Source: Channallabes apus
Taxonomy: Eukaryota > Chordata > Actinopteri > Siluriformes > Clariidae
Assembly (NCBI GenBank): GCA_030522415.1
Contig: CM060131.1
Location: 12,633,703 to 12,697,702, forward strand
DNA: 64,000 bases
Direction: 5' to 3'
Shown: piece after piece, positions 1-13,134 of the stretch
Layout of the letters: every line of letters starts with the position of its first letter
How positions within the stretch are numbered: the first letter of the stretch is position 1
The notes under the pieces: generated by a model
The model's database searches: none
What the model saw: only the letters and a program-made list of their open reading frames with translations
Told to the model about the DNA's origin: nothing
Position numbers and translations under genes: made by a program

Positions 1-1595
1 AACGATATCATCCCATGTCAACTCCTACGTTTCCTGACAATTCTAGTTAGCAAAAGTGATGCCTACCATGCAACGGTTTCCAGTTGTCACTCGAATCGGC
101 CACGCCCCTAATTATTCCTAATTTAAGTCATATCATAGTTTTAACTGATGAGGTACATAAAAAAGCACCACCATGCAGTTGTTCATTTTAACATAGGACT
201 CTATGGGGATTGTAGTCGTTGGCCTCGTTTTTCAGAATCTGAGGTTTCCTCTAGCTTCAGCTTTTCTATTTATTATTTGACCTTCAAATGTAGATGATTA
301 CCTGCGGTTTTCTCTTGTCTTTCCATATACAGCCTTTCCTTAATCATTTATAGAGATATCTGAAATAAAAGATAAGTAAGTAACATTATTAGGGCTCCTA
401 TTAAGGCGTACAAGTCTGTCCTGTATTATAGAAATGGTGTTAGACCGGGTCTTCCAGGTGAAGCTTTTCTCCTGAAGCTCTTCCAGCTCGTGTGTTTAGC
501 TCGAATGCATGCTATCATAATATTTAAAGTATCAGGCGTGCCGTTGTTTACACACGGCGCAGACACGACCGGCTTGCTGTCGATTGACTCGCGGAAGACT
601 GACTCGATATGGTACGATAAGAGTTAATCCGGGAGAAAGCTTACACTGATAACGTAATAGAGTTTAACCCGTGACCTCAAACCGACTGATAGCACAAGTT
701 TATAGACACAGAACTGGAAGGCCAGGCTGTGACATGCATGTGATAAACATAAAAAGTAGATGTAACCAAACATCTATGTAATTAAAGGTCACGTGGTTTA
801 CTGTTTCTTTGACTAAGTAACATACGTAGATTTTAGAGGTTCATTAAAGTGTGTGTCTTAATGCTTCATTATCTGAAATAATGTTCAGAAGACACAAGCA
901 GAGTGAATAGCCGGGGTAAGGGGATCTTCTTTTATGAGGTCACAGTTGGGGGGGAATCTGATTGGCCTGTTCAAAATAGAATGACAAAAGAAGATTACGC
1001 TGAGAATGTTTTTGTTTTTACACCAACATTGGAGACCCATAATGTATTAAAATGACTAAAAAGTTTTATAGTATTTTGCATAATAGGAGTCCTTTAAGTA
1101 AGAGCACTCTTGATTGTTTTGCTTATGTCCGAATCGTAATTTCATACTCTTACTTTCTTCTGGTTAACCCGAGGAATATTTACCACATTTCATCACTATG
1201 GTCTTGTTGTACATTTTTGCATGTTAGACAAAGCAGCGGTTTTAAAATGCACAGGAATGTAACAGAACAACATTTTCCAGACAGGTGGCAGGCGGGAAAG
1301 TTTTCGACTCAGAATCTCGATTTTGTGTCTCTGATGAAAGAACCCCACGGACGAGTGCATGAAATCTGGCTAAATATTTAACAGCCATGGATTTCGTTCG
1401 AATTTGCACCATACAGTTGTATAAATAACTGTGCACGCATCAGCAATCGCTCAGTCAACCAAATAGAGACCTCTTTTAGAAACATTATATTTTTTTAGTT
1501 TATCGTTAAGTCAGCTTGAGCACGCTCGCCATACCCGAATAACCACATTTATGTTTAGCAGGAGGGTGCGTGCATGTGTGTGTGCCTGCCTGTGC

Positions 1596-1597
<2 letters not shown>
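1..1597. other. Gene-free stretch, nothing recognised
   Basis: AT-rich, non-repetitive sequence with no open frame resembling a protein family and no transposon end that I recognise. The open frames here are short and lack exon-like flanks. This is probably intergenic, or a far-upstream intron of mob2 if the distal first exon at 25 kb had further upstream partners; nothing in the sequence shows which. Confidence 0.5.

Positions 1598-1652
<55 letters not shown>
1598..1652. repeat. (TG)n microsatellite
   Basis: About 27 uninterrupted TG units preceded by a degenerate TG/TGCC stretch. In translation it produces Thr-His repeat peptides on the - strand that are artefacts, not genes. Confidence 0.97.
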
Positions 1653-1655
<3 letters not shown>

Positions 1656-3589
1656 TCTAATCCTGTCCACTCTTGACCTCTCACACACATGATCGACCTG
1701 TGACGCAAACGGGTCACCCGTGGGATCATCTGCAGGCTTGTCCAGCAGACTTATTTATTTATTTATTTATTTATTTTTTTGTGCGTGTGTGTATAACGGA
1801 AGAGAACTGACGACAGCTTCAAGGCAGTGAGTGTTAGTTCAGTTCAGTTCTCACAATCGTGAGAGTTGAGGTAAAACCCCAAGGCAACACGAGGAAGTAA
1901 ACCGTATTCAAGAGGAACGCGTCCCCGTCTGGGTGGCGTCAGATAATCATAGTGAACAATTAAAGCAGGTATCAAAAGCAGTATGGAGGGATGCTTAGTT
2001 TCAGTTGTTTCTGACACCGCTAATCCTTCGGTCCCTAAAATAACGATGTGACGTGAATTGCACCATGAGTAGAGGATAAACAAGCATGAATCACCAGGTG
2101 CCACCTGATACGATATCGTCTCGATCCCCAGGTGCCGGCTCGATTCGTATTGTGACTCTATAAGTATCAGGAGTTTATAAATGTCCTGATTTATTTATTT
2201 ATCTATTTAAGGTTTGTTATAGGATAGGAGTGAAACCAACGGAATTTCAAGAATCCTTGTTGTTTTTATATTTGCATTTTAAAAAAAGTTGCAATCAAAT
2301 AGACACACATCTTTGATCCTGTTCTCTGGGCGGCCCGAACATCTCCAAGATTGCACCTTTTTTTTTATATATTTTTTTTTTTTATAAAAATATTTGCAGG
2401 CCAACGTAACCCATGTGGTAGGTTGAGCAGTTCGCCGGCGTTGAAGGTGATATTTAAATAACCGTTATGCTGCGAGGTTGTTTTTCTACAGTCGCTTCTA
2501 TTCCTGGAATCAGGAAAGCTTTCAGTTTCACTCTAGAGCTTGTACGTGTCAGGACAAATGTTTGGATGCACTCGGTCTGTTAAGTCGAAGGAAGCACTTT
2601 AGATGCAGCTACGCTTTTAGACATAGGAGTTAAAAGCAGACTCCCGAGCCTCATCATCCTCATCATCTTCCCGGACCTGATGCGTCGGATAGGAGCAGGC
2701 ATAGATGGGTCGTGCTGATGCAGACACGGTTACGAGCACGATGAAACGTGTTTGTTTTCCCTCCGTAACAGTGTTGGACTGATTGTACTTCTACCATTTT
2801 CACATTATGTCCCGGGGATCATTCCTGAGAACACTTGACCCCAAAGTATGATTCATTCAAGATATGATTCATTTTGGTCAGTGCGAACATAATCGTTCCA
2901 TGCTCGGGAACCCGTGATGGAAAAGTGGTCTCGAGAAACATACAGCGTCCTCAAACATGGATCGAATCGGATATGGAAGCCAGTCGTACCTGAGCAAGGA
3001 GGTAGATCGCGGTTTAGACGTGATGTCATCAGTGCCGTCTGTCTTCTCTGGAAGCAGTCGTTCCTGGGTACGGTACACATCGATCGTGCCTAATGCGAAA
3101 TCAGTAACCTAGTGAGCCAGTGTAAGGATCTGTTGGCGTCTGCCAACTGCTGTAAATGTTCAACCTAAACTGCACTCCTTCTGTTTTATGGTTGTGAAAA
3201 GACAGACACTAATGTACAGAATCGACAGAATACATTTGTTGATATTCCGGGTAGGTTTTTTTATAGGTTAAAATAGTTGTGGTGCAGATTTCCGTTCAGG
3301 CTCTCTCTCTGTCTTCCTTTCCATTCGTTCATCTATCTTTCCATAAGCCACGGTTTTTAAGCCACCCGACAGTGTCTGCATCGCAGGGATACAACAACAG
3401 AACACACTATTAGCAAAGCACTATTCACCCCCTTCCACATGCACGAGCTCAGACACCCACGATTGTGTAGCTGAGAGAGAGAGAAAGCAGGGCCTCTTGT
3501 CTAAACCCGTCATATCTGGATGAAAGAAATGTTTTATACTTTTTTTTTTTTTTTACTTGGCGGCACCTTTTAAATGACACTTTCTATCT
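1653..3589. other. Gene-free stretch
   Basis: Contains a short (TTTA)n tract near 1752-1776, poly-T runs near 2358-2384 and otherwise unique AT-rich sequence. The overlapping - strand frames at 2853-3080 show no domain and no splice context. No element ends were recognised. Confidence 0.45.
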
Positions 3590-4095
3590 GTCACTAACTG
3601 TCTGTCTGTGCATCCAAGCCCTAACTGACCCTCAGTCCGTCTGTCTTGTTGTATCTGCACAGTATGTCCATTTGTCTGTATATTTGTACTTGTCTATCTG
3701 TCTTTTTGTCTATGTCCTTCTGTGCAGCTATCCAACCATCTCCCTGTCTGTCTGTATGGCTTTTTTTTACTTGTCTGTCTGCCTGCTTGCCTTTCTGTCT
3801 GTCTAATTGGCTATCTAGCTGTCTGTCTGTCTATTTATCAATGCACCTGTCTGTCCATAAATCTATGTCCGTCTGTCTGTTTCACTAGTTATCAACCTCT
3901 CTGTCTGTCTCTCATGTATCCACCTATCTGTCTGTATGTCTGTATGTCTCCCTCTATGTAAGTTTACTTATTTGTTTGTCTGTTTGTCTATACGGGTCTC
4001 TGTCTGTCTACCTGCATGTTTGCCTGTTTGCCTACCTTTCCATGCATGTTTGCCTTTCCTCATGTCTCTGTGCAAATCTATGTACCTAATTGCCC

Positions 4096-4126
<31 letters not shown>

Positions 4127-4240
4127 GTTCTGTGTATAAGTTTACTTTCTTGTTTTGTCTGTTTCTTTCTTGTTTTGACTATCTTCATGTCTATCAGTCT
4201 GTCTGTCTGTCTATCCAAGCACCAGTTTCTGTCTGTCTGG
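3590..4240. repeat. Degenerate (CTGT)n tetranucleotide block
   Basis: About 650 bp dominated by CTGT, CTAT and CTGC tetramers, with perfect (CTGT) runs at about 4099-4127 and 4196-4213. The strand is strongly pyrimidine-rich. Cys/Leu/Ser/Val-rich translations in all three + frames come from the repeat and are not proteins. Confidence 0.92.
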
Positions 4241-6600
4241 AAAAACAAATCTTGTAACATCCTTTGTGTTGTGCCTCTGTGTTGCCCTTTGGGGCAGTTG
4301 TGTCATGAGCATTTCTTCTCCCTAATAAAACACAGTGGGAGCGGTGATGTTTCTGGGTTTTTATTAAAACAACATCGTAAACGTTAATCATTTATATCAT
4401 GATCTTTATCAGCAGTGACTGTAAGCCACTCGCAGCATTGATGCTCAGGGGTATTTTCTTTCTTTTTTTTTTCGTGTGTGTGTATTTATTTAAGGAAAGT
4501 GTTGCAGCCACACGAATACTTTCGCTGTTAAGTCAGCGCGCTCTGGGTTTGCTGGGTTATACATCTGAACCAGTGTTTGTCATCAGAAACTTGAGCAAAG
4601 GTCACGTCTTGGCTTCGAGACCGAATTTCTCTCTGTCAGGGCTGAAGCGGAAGCAGTAGACAAGCGCAGGCAGTGTGTCCGGTTATAAAAACGTCTTCTA
4701 GGACTTGTGGCTGATGTAGAGTGAGTTCTTGATTCCCATTGGTCAGGAGGTGTTGATGGATTTTCTACGACAGGAGGATCAGCTCGAGTTGTATTAATCA
4801 GCTCGTTCTAATGCAGTGTCTGTTAGCTTTCCACGTCTTTATATCTAACTTGTTCGTCCCCTGTACAAAAGTGAAGCCAAATCTGTCCGTCATCTTGACG
4901 CCGTGAAGCCGACAGGGGTTTATGAACAGCAGCAGCAGGGCATCCGCGATTCCCATGTGGCCTGTCAGTCAGAAAACTCAAGCAAACTCAATAAAGCTTG
5001 CACTTTGGCATCGATCCGACAAGTCTCTTGGACCCGGACCGGCGCACTGAACATCACTGATGATTGTGGCAGCGGTGTAGCAAGCTCTGTCTAACACGCC
5101 AGTCAAAAACTCCCACGGGCGCTTGAGATCTGGTCAGTGTGAAGGCTGTAGCAGGTCCCAGTGAGTCCTCGCTCTCTCGTTGATAAATAGGGGCGGAGTC
5201 ATCCTAGAAGACGACGTGTCTCCGAATTAAAATGATTCTTCAAAGGATAAAGCAGTGTTTTCCCAAAGTGTGATCACTAATTGAAAATTAGCCAGAACTA
5301 ACGGATTTAAACAACAGGATATTCATATCTCGAATGTCGATCACGATTAAATGCTCTACAGCTCCATACTATTAAAAAAATTAATAAAAAAAACGTCGTC
5401 ACTACAGCGCACTAGCTGGAATCCCGCTCATCTATCATGCAGTGCTTAATGTTTAGAGGTGGATTTTAGTTACTGCTCATAGACCCGTATTGCTGAGAAA
5501 CACCAGCTCTAGCGCTCAGTCCGGGCCGAGAGTTGTGCGGATACCTGATCTGAGCGTATCAGTGGTGTCCGACACCAGCACGCGCGTTAATGCTGAGTAA
5601 TGATCTGACTGAACGAGTCCTGTTAAAAAAAAAAAAAAAAAAACAAGCAAAAAAAACCATGGACATTCCTGCAGGCCGTTTTGAGCAAATTAAACGTTAA
5701 TGAATAGACGAGACCGGGCTTTTAGTTCCGAGCCTATGAATTCTTGAGTACCATGTACGTGATTAAAGGCCGAATGCAGCGTAGTGTCTGCCTGCTGTAA
5801 TTAGCACATTTATAATCGTACATTTAATGAACTAGCTTACAGCTTTTTGAACGCGAGTGTTAACACTTTTGCTTCTCTTATAGAATAATAATCTATGATG
5901 TTAAATGAAGCATGTGAATGTTAATGCAGCTCTTTAAAGCATAGGATTATACACTTATATAATACATACATAATAAAAATTTATTGTATGTGAATTTTGA
6001 AATTTTATTTGAAGTTTTATTGGAATAAGGGAATGACCTCACAAACACAACTGTGTTCTACTCACTAGAATAATATATTATTATTATAAAGATATATATA
6101 TTTTTATCATAGAAACAACCATAAAAACACATGATCTGAACCAGTGTTCACATCTTGTTTTTGATCTTGATGAATCTGTGCCATTTCTTTGCCTGTTTGA
6201 CCCATTTTTCTTTTTTTTCCTTTTTGCTCAGTCATGTGTGTGTGTAGTTAAAAAAGAACTAAAAATCAGTTCATCATATTATATTGCCTAGGTGGTGCTG
6301 GAAAAAAACAAGATAGTGTTGCTCCATATTTCTTAATCCTAACCCCATATATATTTATATATATTTATTAAAACATAGTAATGCAAAAAAAAAGGCTAAA
6401 ATTCTCTGGTTTTTCCTACTTGTTGAACTGTTCTGCTGAACAGTACCATGTTTGTATAGCAACGCATATTTAGTTCTCTTCACATGCTGGTTGATCAGGT
6501 GGAGGGTTAATAGATTGGACCTCTGAAATGTCAAAATAATGGAGATATTAACTGAATCAAAATATTGTGTTAAAGTTCACACCTATCTGTGGGTTGCGGT
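4241..6600. other. Gene-free stretch
   Basis: Mostly unique sequence with a poly-A run at about 5623-5642 and AT-rich runs around 5960-6120 and 6340-6370. No coding signature or recognisable element boundaries were seen. Confidence 0.45.
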
Positions 6601-6644
6601 ACGTAATAGACCGCTTTTGCGCTGGCAGCACGTTGCCCCGGCTA

Positions 6645-7097
6645 CCACCGTACATACTGTATATTCCGGACCTGTGGGAATCACTGAAATGTGGTTTGAA
6701 GATGTCCCCTTGTGCTACCAAAACGGTGTCTGGTCCCCTCGACACAGGACTCCACAACACCTCTGAAGGTGTGCTGTGGTATCAGGCACCAGGATGTCGG
6801 CGGCATTTCCTTTAAATGCTGTACGTTACAGGCAAGTAGTCGGGCCTCCATGGATCAGACTCGATTGGATGGAGACATAGGGAAGTTTGAACTCTTTGCC
6901 TGCTAAGGCCAATATACAGCAAGCGGTGATGTCCTGGGGGTTCTGATACCATTCTATCATAGTCAGCATTAACTTTTCAGTGGATGCATTGGCTTTTCTG
7001 TGGATCAGGCTAGACGGGTGCCTATGGTCCTGTCACCAGTTTACTGCTATATAATTGCTAATCAACCTCGTGGTGGTTTTAATGTTATGGCTGACAG
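6645..7097 (-). mobile_element. Decayed Tc1-like transposon fragment
   Basis: On the + strand the phrases 'ctccatggatcagact', 'gattggat', 'cctgtcaccagttta' and the terminal 'ggttttaatgttatggctga' match, in order, the antisense of a common fish Tc1 transposase and its terminal repeat as I know the family. Several hundred bases of the transposase middle are missing. The frames are broken, so no protein is encoded. The match is by eye to a remembered family, so the boundaries are approximate. Confidence 0.6.
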
Positions 7098-7968
7098 CTG
7101 CAAGTGGATTATGGATTGTGACATGGCTGATTACAGTAGTAGAGTATATGGGTTTGGACTTGGTTGACTGCAGTAGCAAAGTATATGTATTGCGACTTGG
7201 CCGAGTTCAGTCGCAGAGGATACGGGCTGGAACTCATCTGAGTTGGGACTTGACTCGAGTACAGTAGTAGAATAGTAGTGTTTGAGAGGTGAGTGAACTA
7301 TTTGGTGATGAATGAAAAGGGTGTGGTTACTTAGGTGATTGACAGTTTTGGACAAGACAGTCAAGTTTCATGAACGTGCACATACTTTTCCAACTCAGAA
7401 CTGAAGAACGCGTGTCGAAGCCATGCCTCGTTCCTCTGTAAATCTGGGCTGCCCTCATTTTGATCCCAAAAAAGGAGACAAAACCGTACGATGAGGGTGA
7501 AAGGCATCATTTACTCCAGTCATATTAGAGGTGCAATGATGTCATCAAATTAAGTTGTCGACGTCATCACTCCCGATTCTCACGTGAACTGTAAGCGTTC
7601 TGACATGTAGGTGCGAGGTGCCTGGAAACACCTTTATGATCAGGAATCCCCTACATGAGGGAACATTTCGCTCTAAAAACAGCCGCTTGAATCGGAGGGA
7701 GGGGCTCTGTGATGGGGGGGCGTGGCCTCTTAGCAGGGAAAAGAGTCACACCTGAACAGAATGTGGATAATTAGTGAGCGCGTGCTGCTGTGAGTCAGCG
7801 GTTTTTATTTCCTGGTCTCTTCAGTGAACATTTTTCAGTTAGATTCTCACACATGCACGTGTGCCTTATTGCTGGCTTTTGAGCTCTGCACGTGCATTTT
7901 CTCTTTCTCTCTCTGTCTCTTTCTTTCATGCTGTTGTGCTTTCCATTTTTTTTCTTCAGCTCACAGCA

Positions 7969-7969
<1 letters not shown>
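7098..7969. other. Gene-free stretch
   Basis: Contains a loose ~50 bp tandem pattern at about 7095-7270, with repeated 'gactt(g)...cagtagtagagtat' phrases, followed by unique sequence. No gene was recognised. Confidence 0.4.

Positions 7970-8022
<53 letters not shown>
7970..8022. repeat. (CA)n microsatellite
   Basis: About 26 perfect AC units followed by 'gcgcac'. It encodes only artefactual Thr-His repeats. Confidence 0.97.
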
Positions 8023-8024
<2 letters not shown>

Positions 8025-8605
8025 GCACTAATTAGTCATATTCTCCTCAGGTGTGTGTGTGTGTCCTTTTCTCACTTACCTCACTTTTCCGGCTCCTCAC
8101 ATCTCACTTCACTTCGCTTGACCACAGATTTAATCTCAGTTTTTTTTTTTTTCAATTTATTTAACTTAACTCCCGTAATTACCATCCACCATCTTTAAGC
8201 TTTAATTAATAGTTGTAACCTTAATTGTTAGTTACCACATGCACTAAGCAACATCAATTCAAAAAGCTCATAAGATGATAGATAAATAAGAGGGATTGGT
8301 TAATTGCGACAGCTCTAATCCGATTAATTGTTTCAATAATTTATTGATCAATTACCTAAGTAATAATTAGAGGCAGCCTTAATTCGTTTATGTAGTAGTT
8401 GCAGAGTATTTGTTTTGGAACATAGCTCAAGTCAAGTTTAGTTATTCCAGTGTTTATACCGATACTTACAGCGAAGTGAGTAAGTTTTTTTTTTTTTTTT
8501 TTTGTGGTTAGTCTGATATGCTTCAGTCTTTTGCCAAATAGTATCATGTGTTACGGATGCTTGAATTGGATAATTTGTAAGATTTAGAGTGCGAGTTAAT
8601 GATTA

Positions 8606-9115
8606 AGGGCTGCACGATATATAGAAAAAATATCGTTATCGCGGTAATGGCATGCGCGATAACCATATCGCAAAGAGTTGCGACAAATACTTTATGTGCC
8701 AACCATTTGTGTGTCCAAATTTGACCAATCAGATGGGCCCTTACTATGTTTATACCCGCTTATATATATATATATATATATTATTTATATCTTTATACTT
8801 CATTCTGTCGCGAACTAACCCGGGATGATCAGAAGACTTAGCAATTAGCCGTTAGCCCTTTGTAGCGTGGACGGTAAACCCAAACGCGGAAGCAAGCGAG
8901 TAGGCAGGATAACCACGCGAATTAGTTACAGGACTCTCACAGAAGGGGAGCAAGGGAAAAATACAAATTTAACCCGCGTCCTATAAACAAACACTCGAAT
9001 CAGAAAGTAAACAATCTGCACCGACATGCGTGAACACAGTGACTAAGCTCTATGCGAGTTGTTTACTCCTCTTATGCTTCCGGGTTCGCGCCCGCATTAC
9101 TTCCGGGTCCTAGTG

Positions 9116-9195
<80 letters not shown>

Positions 9196-9666
9196 TAGTA
9201 TTTTTTATTTATTTTTTTTAAATATTTATTTTTATAAAAAAAAAGAAACTGGCAAGCCAAAGAGAATATTTTGTTTAAAAGATGCTCTTGTTTTAAGACA
9301 CTATTGATGAGTGTATGGTTACATGTAAATATAAAGTAATGTTTGAAAGTAATTCATATTGTGTTGGCAGGTTTATAGTAACAGCAAACCAGAAGTCAGA
9401 ATATCTGCTGAGGGGTTTAAGTCATTCATAGTGTTTTGAAGTCTAAATATTTGCAACCTTGACCTATAGTTTCTTTTTAGCCTGAATTAGATTTAATTAC
9501 ATCAGAAGAATATCTATTACCTGTTTATTTTAGTATCATCATTACATATAAATAAATAATAAAAAAAATAGGCAATAATATAAAATGCATTTCTCTAGGG
9601 AAATGTTATATCGCAATATTCAACAACAATATCGCACATCGCATATTTTCCTAATATCGTGCAGCC

Positions 9667-9668
<2 letters not shown>
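8606..9668. mobile_element. hAT-like non-autonomous element with imperfect TIRs
   Basis: The left end reads 'agggctgcacgatat' and the right end reads the complement, 'atatcgtgcagccct', giving an inverted terminal repeat of about 15 bp plus subterminal 'atatcg' motifs. The 'AGGGCTGCACGAT' terminus is typical of a large fish hAT group. No transposase is recognisable inside. A 75 bp (TG)n tract sits in its middle and a (TA)n tract abuts its right end, so any 8 bp target duplication cannot be read with confidence. Confidence 0.7.
9117..9192. repeat. (TG)n microsatellite
   Basis: About 38 perfect TG units inside the hAT-like element. Confidence 0.97.

Positions 9669-9734
<66 letters not shown>
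9669..9734. repeat. (TA)n microsatellite
   Basis: About 32 TA units directly adjoining the right end of the hAT-like element. It was probably expanded from the insertion flank. Confidence 0.95.
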
Positions 9735-9736
<2 letters not shown>

Positions 9737-10972
9737 CACATATATTATTATTTATTTATTTATTTATTTAGTTTTGGTAAATTTGACAGAATTTAGAATT
9801 CAGAATCGTTTATAAGCAAATCAGTTACCATCATACATAATGAATAATGGGTAATTCTCTTAATGTGTCTGGTCTCTATATAAAAGTAAATGAAAACCAA
9901 AGAAAGAACTGAAGCACTGAAGTCCTCCGCTCCCTTTTTTCCAAATCTTTTTTTTTTTTAAAGAGGTGTGAGGGAAGTTTAGACGAGGGTTGCTATTTAC
10001 ATCCTTCTGCTTCCTGTCAAGTCAAGCACCATATCTTTTTAGAACACAGTGGAAAAAAAAAACCAGCCACAACGTACTTTCATCACCATTACACCTGCAT
10101 CTGGCTCTGACTGAGGATGTGGTGGCACACAAACATCCTCTACAGGGTGTGAACGTTTTTCTGTTTTTCACTTCTCGTCGGAACAAAATGTTACAAGTCA
10201 CACCAGAGGAATAATGCAAGTTTATACAAACTCTTTGAAAAAATTTAATGCTTGTGGTGGAAAAAAAAAATAGGTGTAAATGTTTGGACAGTTTTGGCAG
10301 AGGAACAATTAAATGTAAGATTTTTCTATTTAGCAATAAACTCTCAGACTTCTCCAAAGATTAAGCGATCCGTTTTTTATTACATTGCATGATCGATTCA
10401 CTCGCACAGCTCTAGTGAACAAGTTAATAAATATATATACAGTATGAGCTACTGAGTAATTAATGCAAAACAAATATTTTCAGTTAACACGGATGCAAAT
10501 TGGAGCAATGGCGACCCCAATAAAATTTCCTGTCACGCACCGTCTCGTCATGACCCTATATGTGGAAACTGTTGGGCTAGTAGGCCACTCGATGCAGAGA
10601 TGGTACGAGGTGATGAGCAACTGCGATGGTGTTACCCTCAGTGTGATGTATGAATATCCGATCTCAGTTTGCGTCATGAAAACCAAAGCCAGCATGGCTT
10701 AAATAATTGTGTACTGTACATTTTCGTTTGGATAGTGTGAAAATGCGTGACGCCGCTGGTTCCAGATAATTGTTCATAGCGATAAATGTCGGTCTCCAGG
10801 TCAACAGAAACGAATCAGTCACACAGAAGCGAATGTGTCAGCATCGTTTTGCCAAATAACCAGTTAATAAAAAAAAAAAAAACTAATTGGAATATATCGA
10901 AAATTAATGGTGTTTGTAGAACCGTTGTATAAAAGCATTATCGCACTCAAGGCCGTGCACTGAATATCAGTA
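9735..10972. other. Gene-free stretch
   Basis: Contains a possible fragmentary hAT end near 10385-10415 ('gattcactcgcacagctcta') and unique sequence. The two-strand overlapping frames at 10463-10702 show no family resemblance. Confidence 0.4.
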
Positions 10973-11632
10973 TAGGTGGTCCCCGACTTACAAACGTGCT
11001 CCCAGAACGGAATTCGTTTGCAAGTCAGATTGGTTCTTAAGTCAGACAAAGTGAGTCTTACATGCCTTTGACACGGATATACAATGTAAAGCATACCAAT
11101 CTACTTGACTAAATTTGTCCCCTTTTCCCACACTGCCATCATGTTGCCAAAAACCGTAATCACGCCAAGGAAATGAATCTCACAGTGAAATGTTGTCTCT
11201 GCGCCTTTAAGTCACAAGGGGAATCCCAGACGCCATTTTGTCTCAGAGCTGTTTTCCACTGTATTGGACTGTGAACTCTGTAGATTTAAGGATTTTCCGA
11301 AATTAGGAATACTCACCATAAGGACAGCGTTACAGGACAGACATTTTCTATCATCGTGCTTCCGGACTGGTTCATTGAAACCGGTGAGGCCGACTCATTT
11401 CTACCACACGCGCACACATACAATGTACCGGACTTTACGCATTTTATACGTTCACTTGCACACTGTAAATATTGTATATAATTGTAAATATGGGTATCTG
11501 GTGCACTGCAATGTCCAATTTTTTGTGCAACACACGTGATCTACTTCTGTGATTGAACCTGAAGTGAAACCTCGGTCCGTTTGTATCTGCAGAAATTCGT
11601 AACTTGGATGTTTGTAAGTCGGGGACTACCTG
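10973..11632. mobile_element. TA-inserting DNA transposon, copy A (non-autonomous)
   Basis: The left terminus 'taggtggtccccgactta' is inverted relative to the right terminus 'taagtcggggactacctg'. It is flanked on both sides by TA, and outside that by TATCAG and CTGATA, so the empty site reads as a palindrome. The interior contains no transposase. It is related in inverted orientation to the second copy at 12.6 kb. The TA flank suggests a Tc1/mariner-superfamily transposase, but the family is not identified. Confidence 0.8.
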
Positions 11633-12627
11633 TACTGATAGTTTTGTTACTCTGCTTTGTTACTCTGCATGCTTAGGACCGCATCACATCAGTGCTGATA
11701 TTCATTACAGCAGCACTCCGTCTTGTTGTGGTATGGCTTAATGGATCAGTTAACGATGTGTGTGCATTTCTCGCAGCCAAGAACACGAATCTGAAACTCC
11801 TCTAGGCGCAGTCTCATCAAAACTAGGCACATAGAGAGCAGACATATGTCAGAAGGTCTTTTTGAATCTTCAGCTCCTTCCACATTAGATTAACAGGTGT
11901 ACAAGTGTTTCTAATAAAGTGTCCATTGTGAGTGTGCGTGCATGCTGAACCGGGGCATCTTTGAATCTATGCGTCCCCTCATGTCTTTGTCTTCCCTCTC
12001 TCTTTTTTTTTTTCTCGCTTAGTCTCTCAGCATGTCATGTTTCTCTTCGCATTCCTTTGTCAGCATCTTTTGTTGTTGTTTGTTTTCCATGTCTCTTCTT
12101 TCCATATCTCTGTTTCTCTATTTTTTCCCTTCTTTTTTTTCACCGTACAGATCACTCATTTTACACTTCTTTTTATATCCTCTCCCCTCCTCTTCTTGCC
12201 CTAGCATCTTCCACGCTGCGAGCGCTCCATGTGTGTCTTTTTCGAGCCCTTGTCGCTTCTCGTCTGGAACATGTGTCCCCATGACAGCTTTTTATAGAGC
12301 ACAGCAGCTTCAGCTGGCGAGAGAGGCGGAGATTAGAGGAGGAACGATTTGGAAAGAGACAAGAAGAAGAGTTTTACCCAGTGTTCCATGAGAAAAGCAG
12401 GTCTGCTTAAGCATCGTAGTTAAATGGAAAATAAATATGTCAAGCAAAGGTCATGTAGTGTTCGTAGATGTGTGGGGGGGGGGGGGGCATGGTTTCAGTT
12501 GCATACCACGATTCTTTTATGTGGCAATTCATGTATTGCCACACTGACATCAAAATCTATTTTAGAGTTAATTTTATATACCTTTGCAAAATTTTGCAGT
12601 TCCTCTACAATCCCGTGCTCTAAACTA
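11633..12627. other. Gene-free stretch between two copies of one element
   Basis: Pyrimidine-rich sequence at about 11980-12200 gives open frames rich in Ser, Phe and Cys with no domain. A 14-base G run sits at about 12474-12487. No gene was recognised. Confidence 0.45.
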
Positions 12628-13134
12628 CAGGTAGTCCCCGACTTACGAACATTCGAGTTACGAATTTCCACAGACGTGAACATTCTTAGACACTGCAGTG
12701 CACCAGATACCAATATTTATACTCACTCACCGTCTGTATGGCTTAATCCTGTATTCAAGGTCGCAGCTGTCGTGTAAAGTGGTCCTGATGGTGAGTAATA
12801 CTAAATTCGGAAAATCCTCAACAAAAGTTTACAGTCCAAAAACAATGGAAAACAGCTCTGAGACAAAATAACCTCTCACGATTTAAAGGTGCAGAAACAA
12901 CACTCTTCGATTTCACACTTCACTGCGAGATTCATTTCCCTTGGCGCGGTTAGGATTTTTGGCCACATAATGGCAGTGTTGGGAAGGGCGCAAAGATTTA
13001 GTCAATTGGATTCGTATGCTTTACTTTTTATATTCATGTCAAAGGTGTACAAAACTCACCGTTAAGACTTAAGAACAAATCCGACTTGCGAACGTGCTCC
13101 CCGAACTGAACTTGTTCGTAAGTAGGGGACGTAC
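12628..13134. mobile_element. TA-inserting DNA transposon, copy B (non-autonomous)
   Basis: It begins after TA with 'caggtagtccccgactta' and ends in a degraded complementary terminus ('gtaagtaggggac'). Internal phrases such as 'aacagctctgagacaaaat' are the reverse complement of copy A. It is therefore the same family in the opposite orientation, shorter by about 150 bp and more degraded at its right end. Confidence 0.78.

Noticed and set aside
1506..1729. - strand ORFs with long Thr-His repeats
   Set aside because: They are simply translations of the (TG)n microsatellite; the same applies at 7824-8198, 9072-9260 and 31144-31477.
3646..4387. Cys/Leu/Ser-rich + strand ORFs resembling a secreted repeat protein
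   Set aside because: The frames are produced by a CTGT/CTAT tetranucleotide repeat, are open in several phases at once, and lack splice or start context.
9585..9815. Tyr-Ile repeat ORF (also at 14138-14351 and 58110-58337)
   Set aside because: A translation of (TA)n microsatellites.
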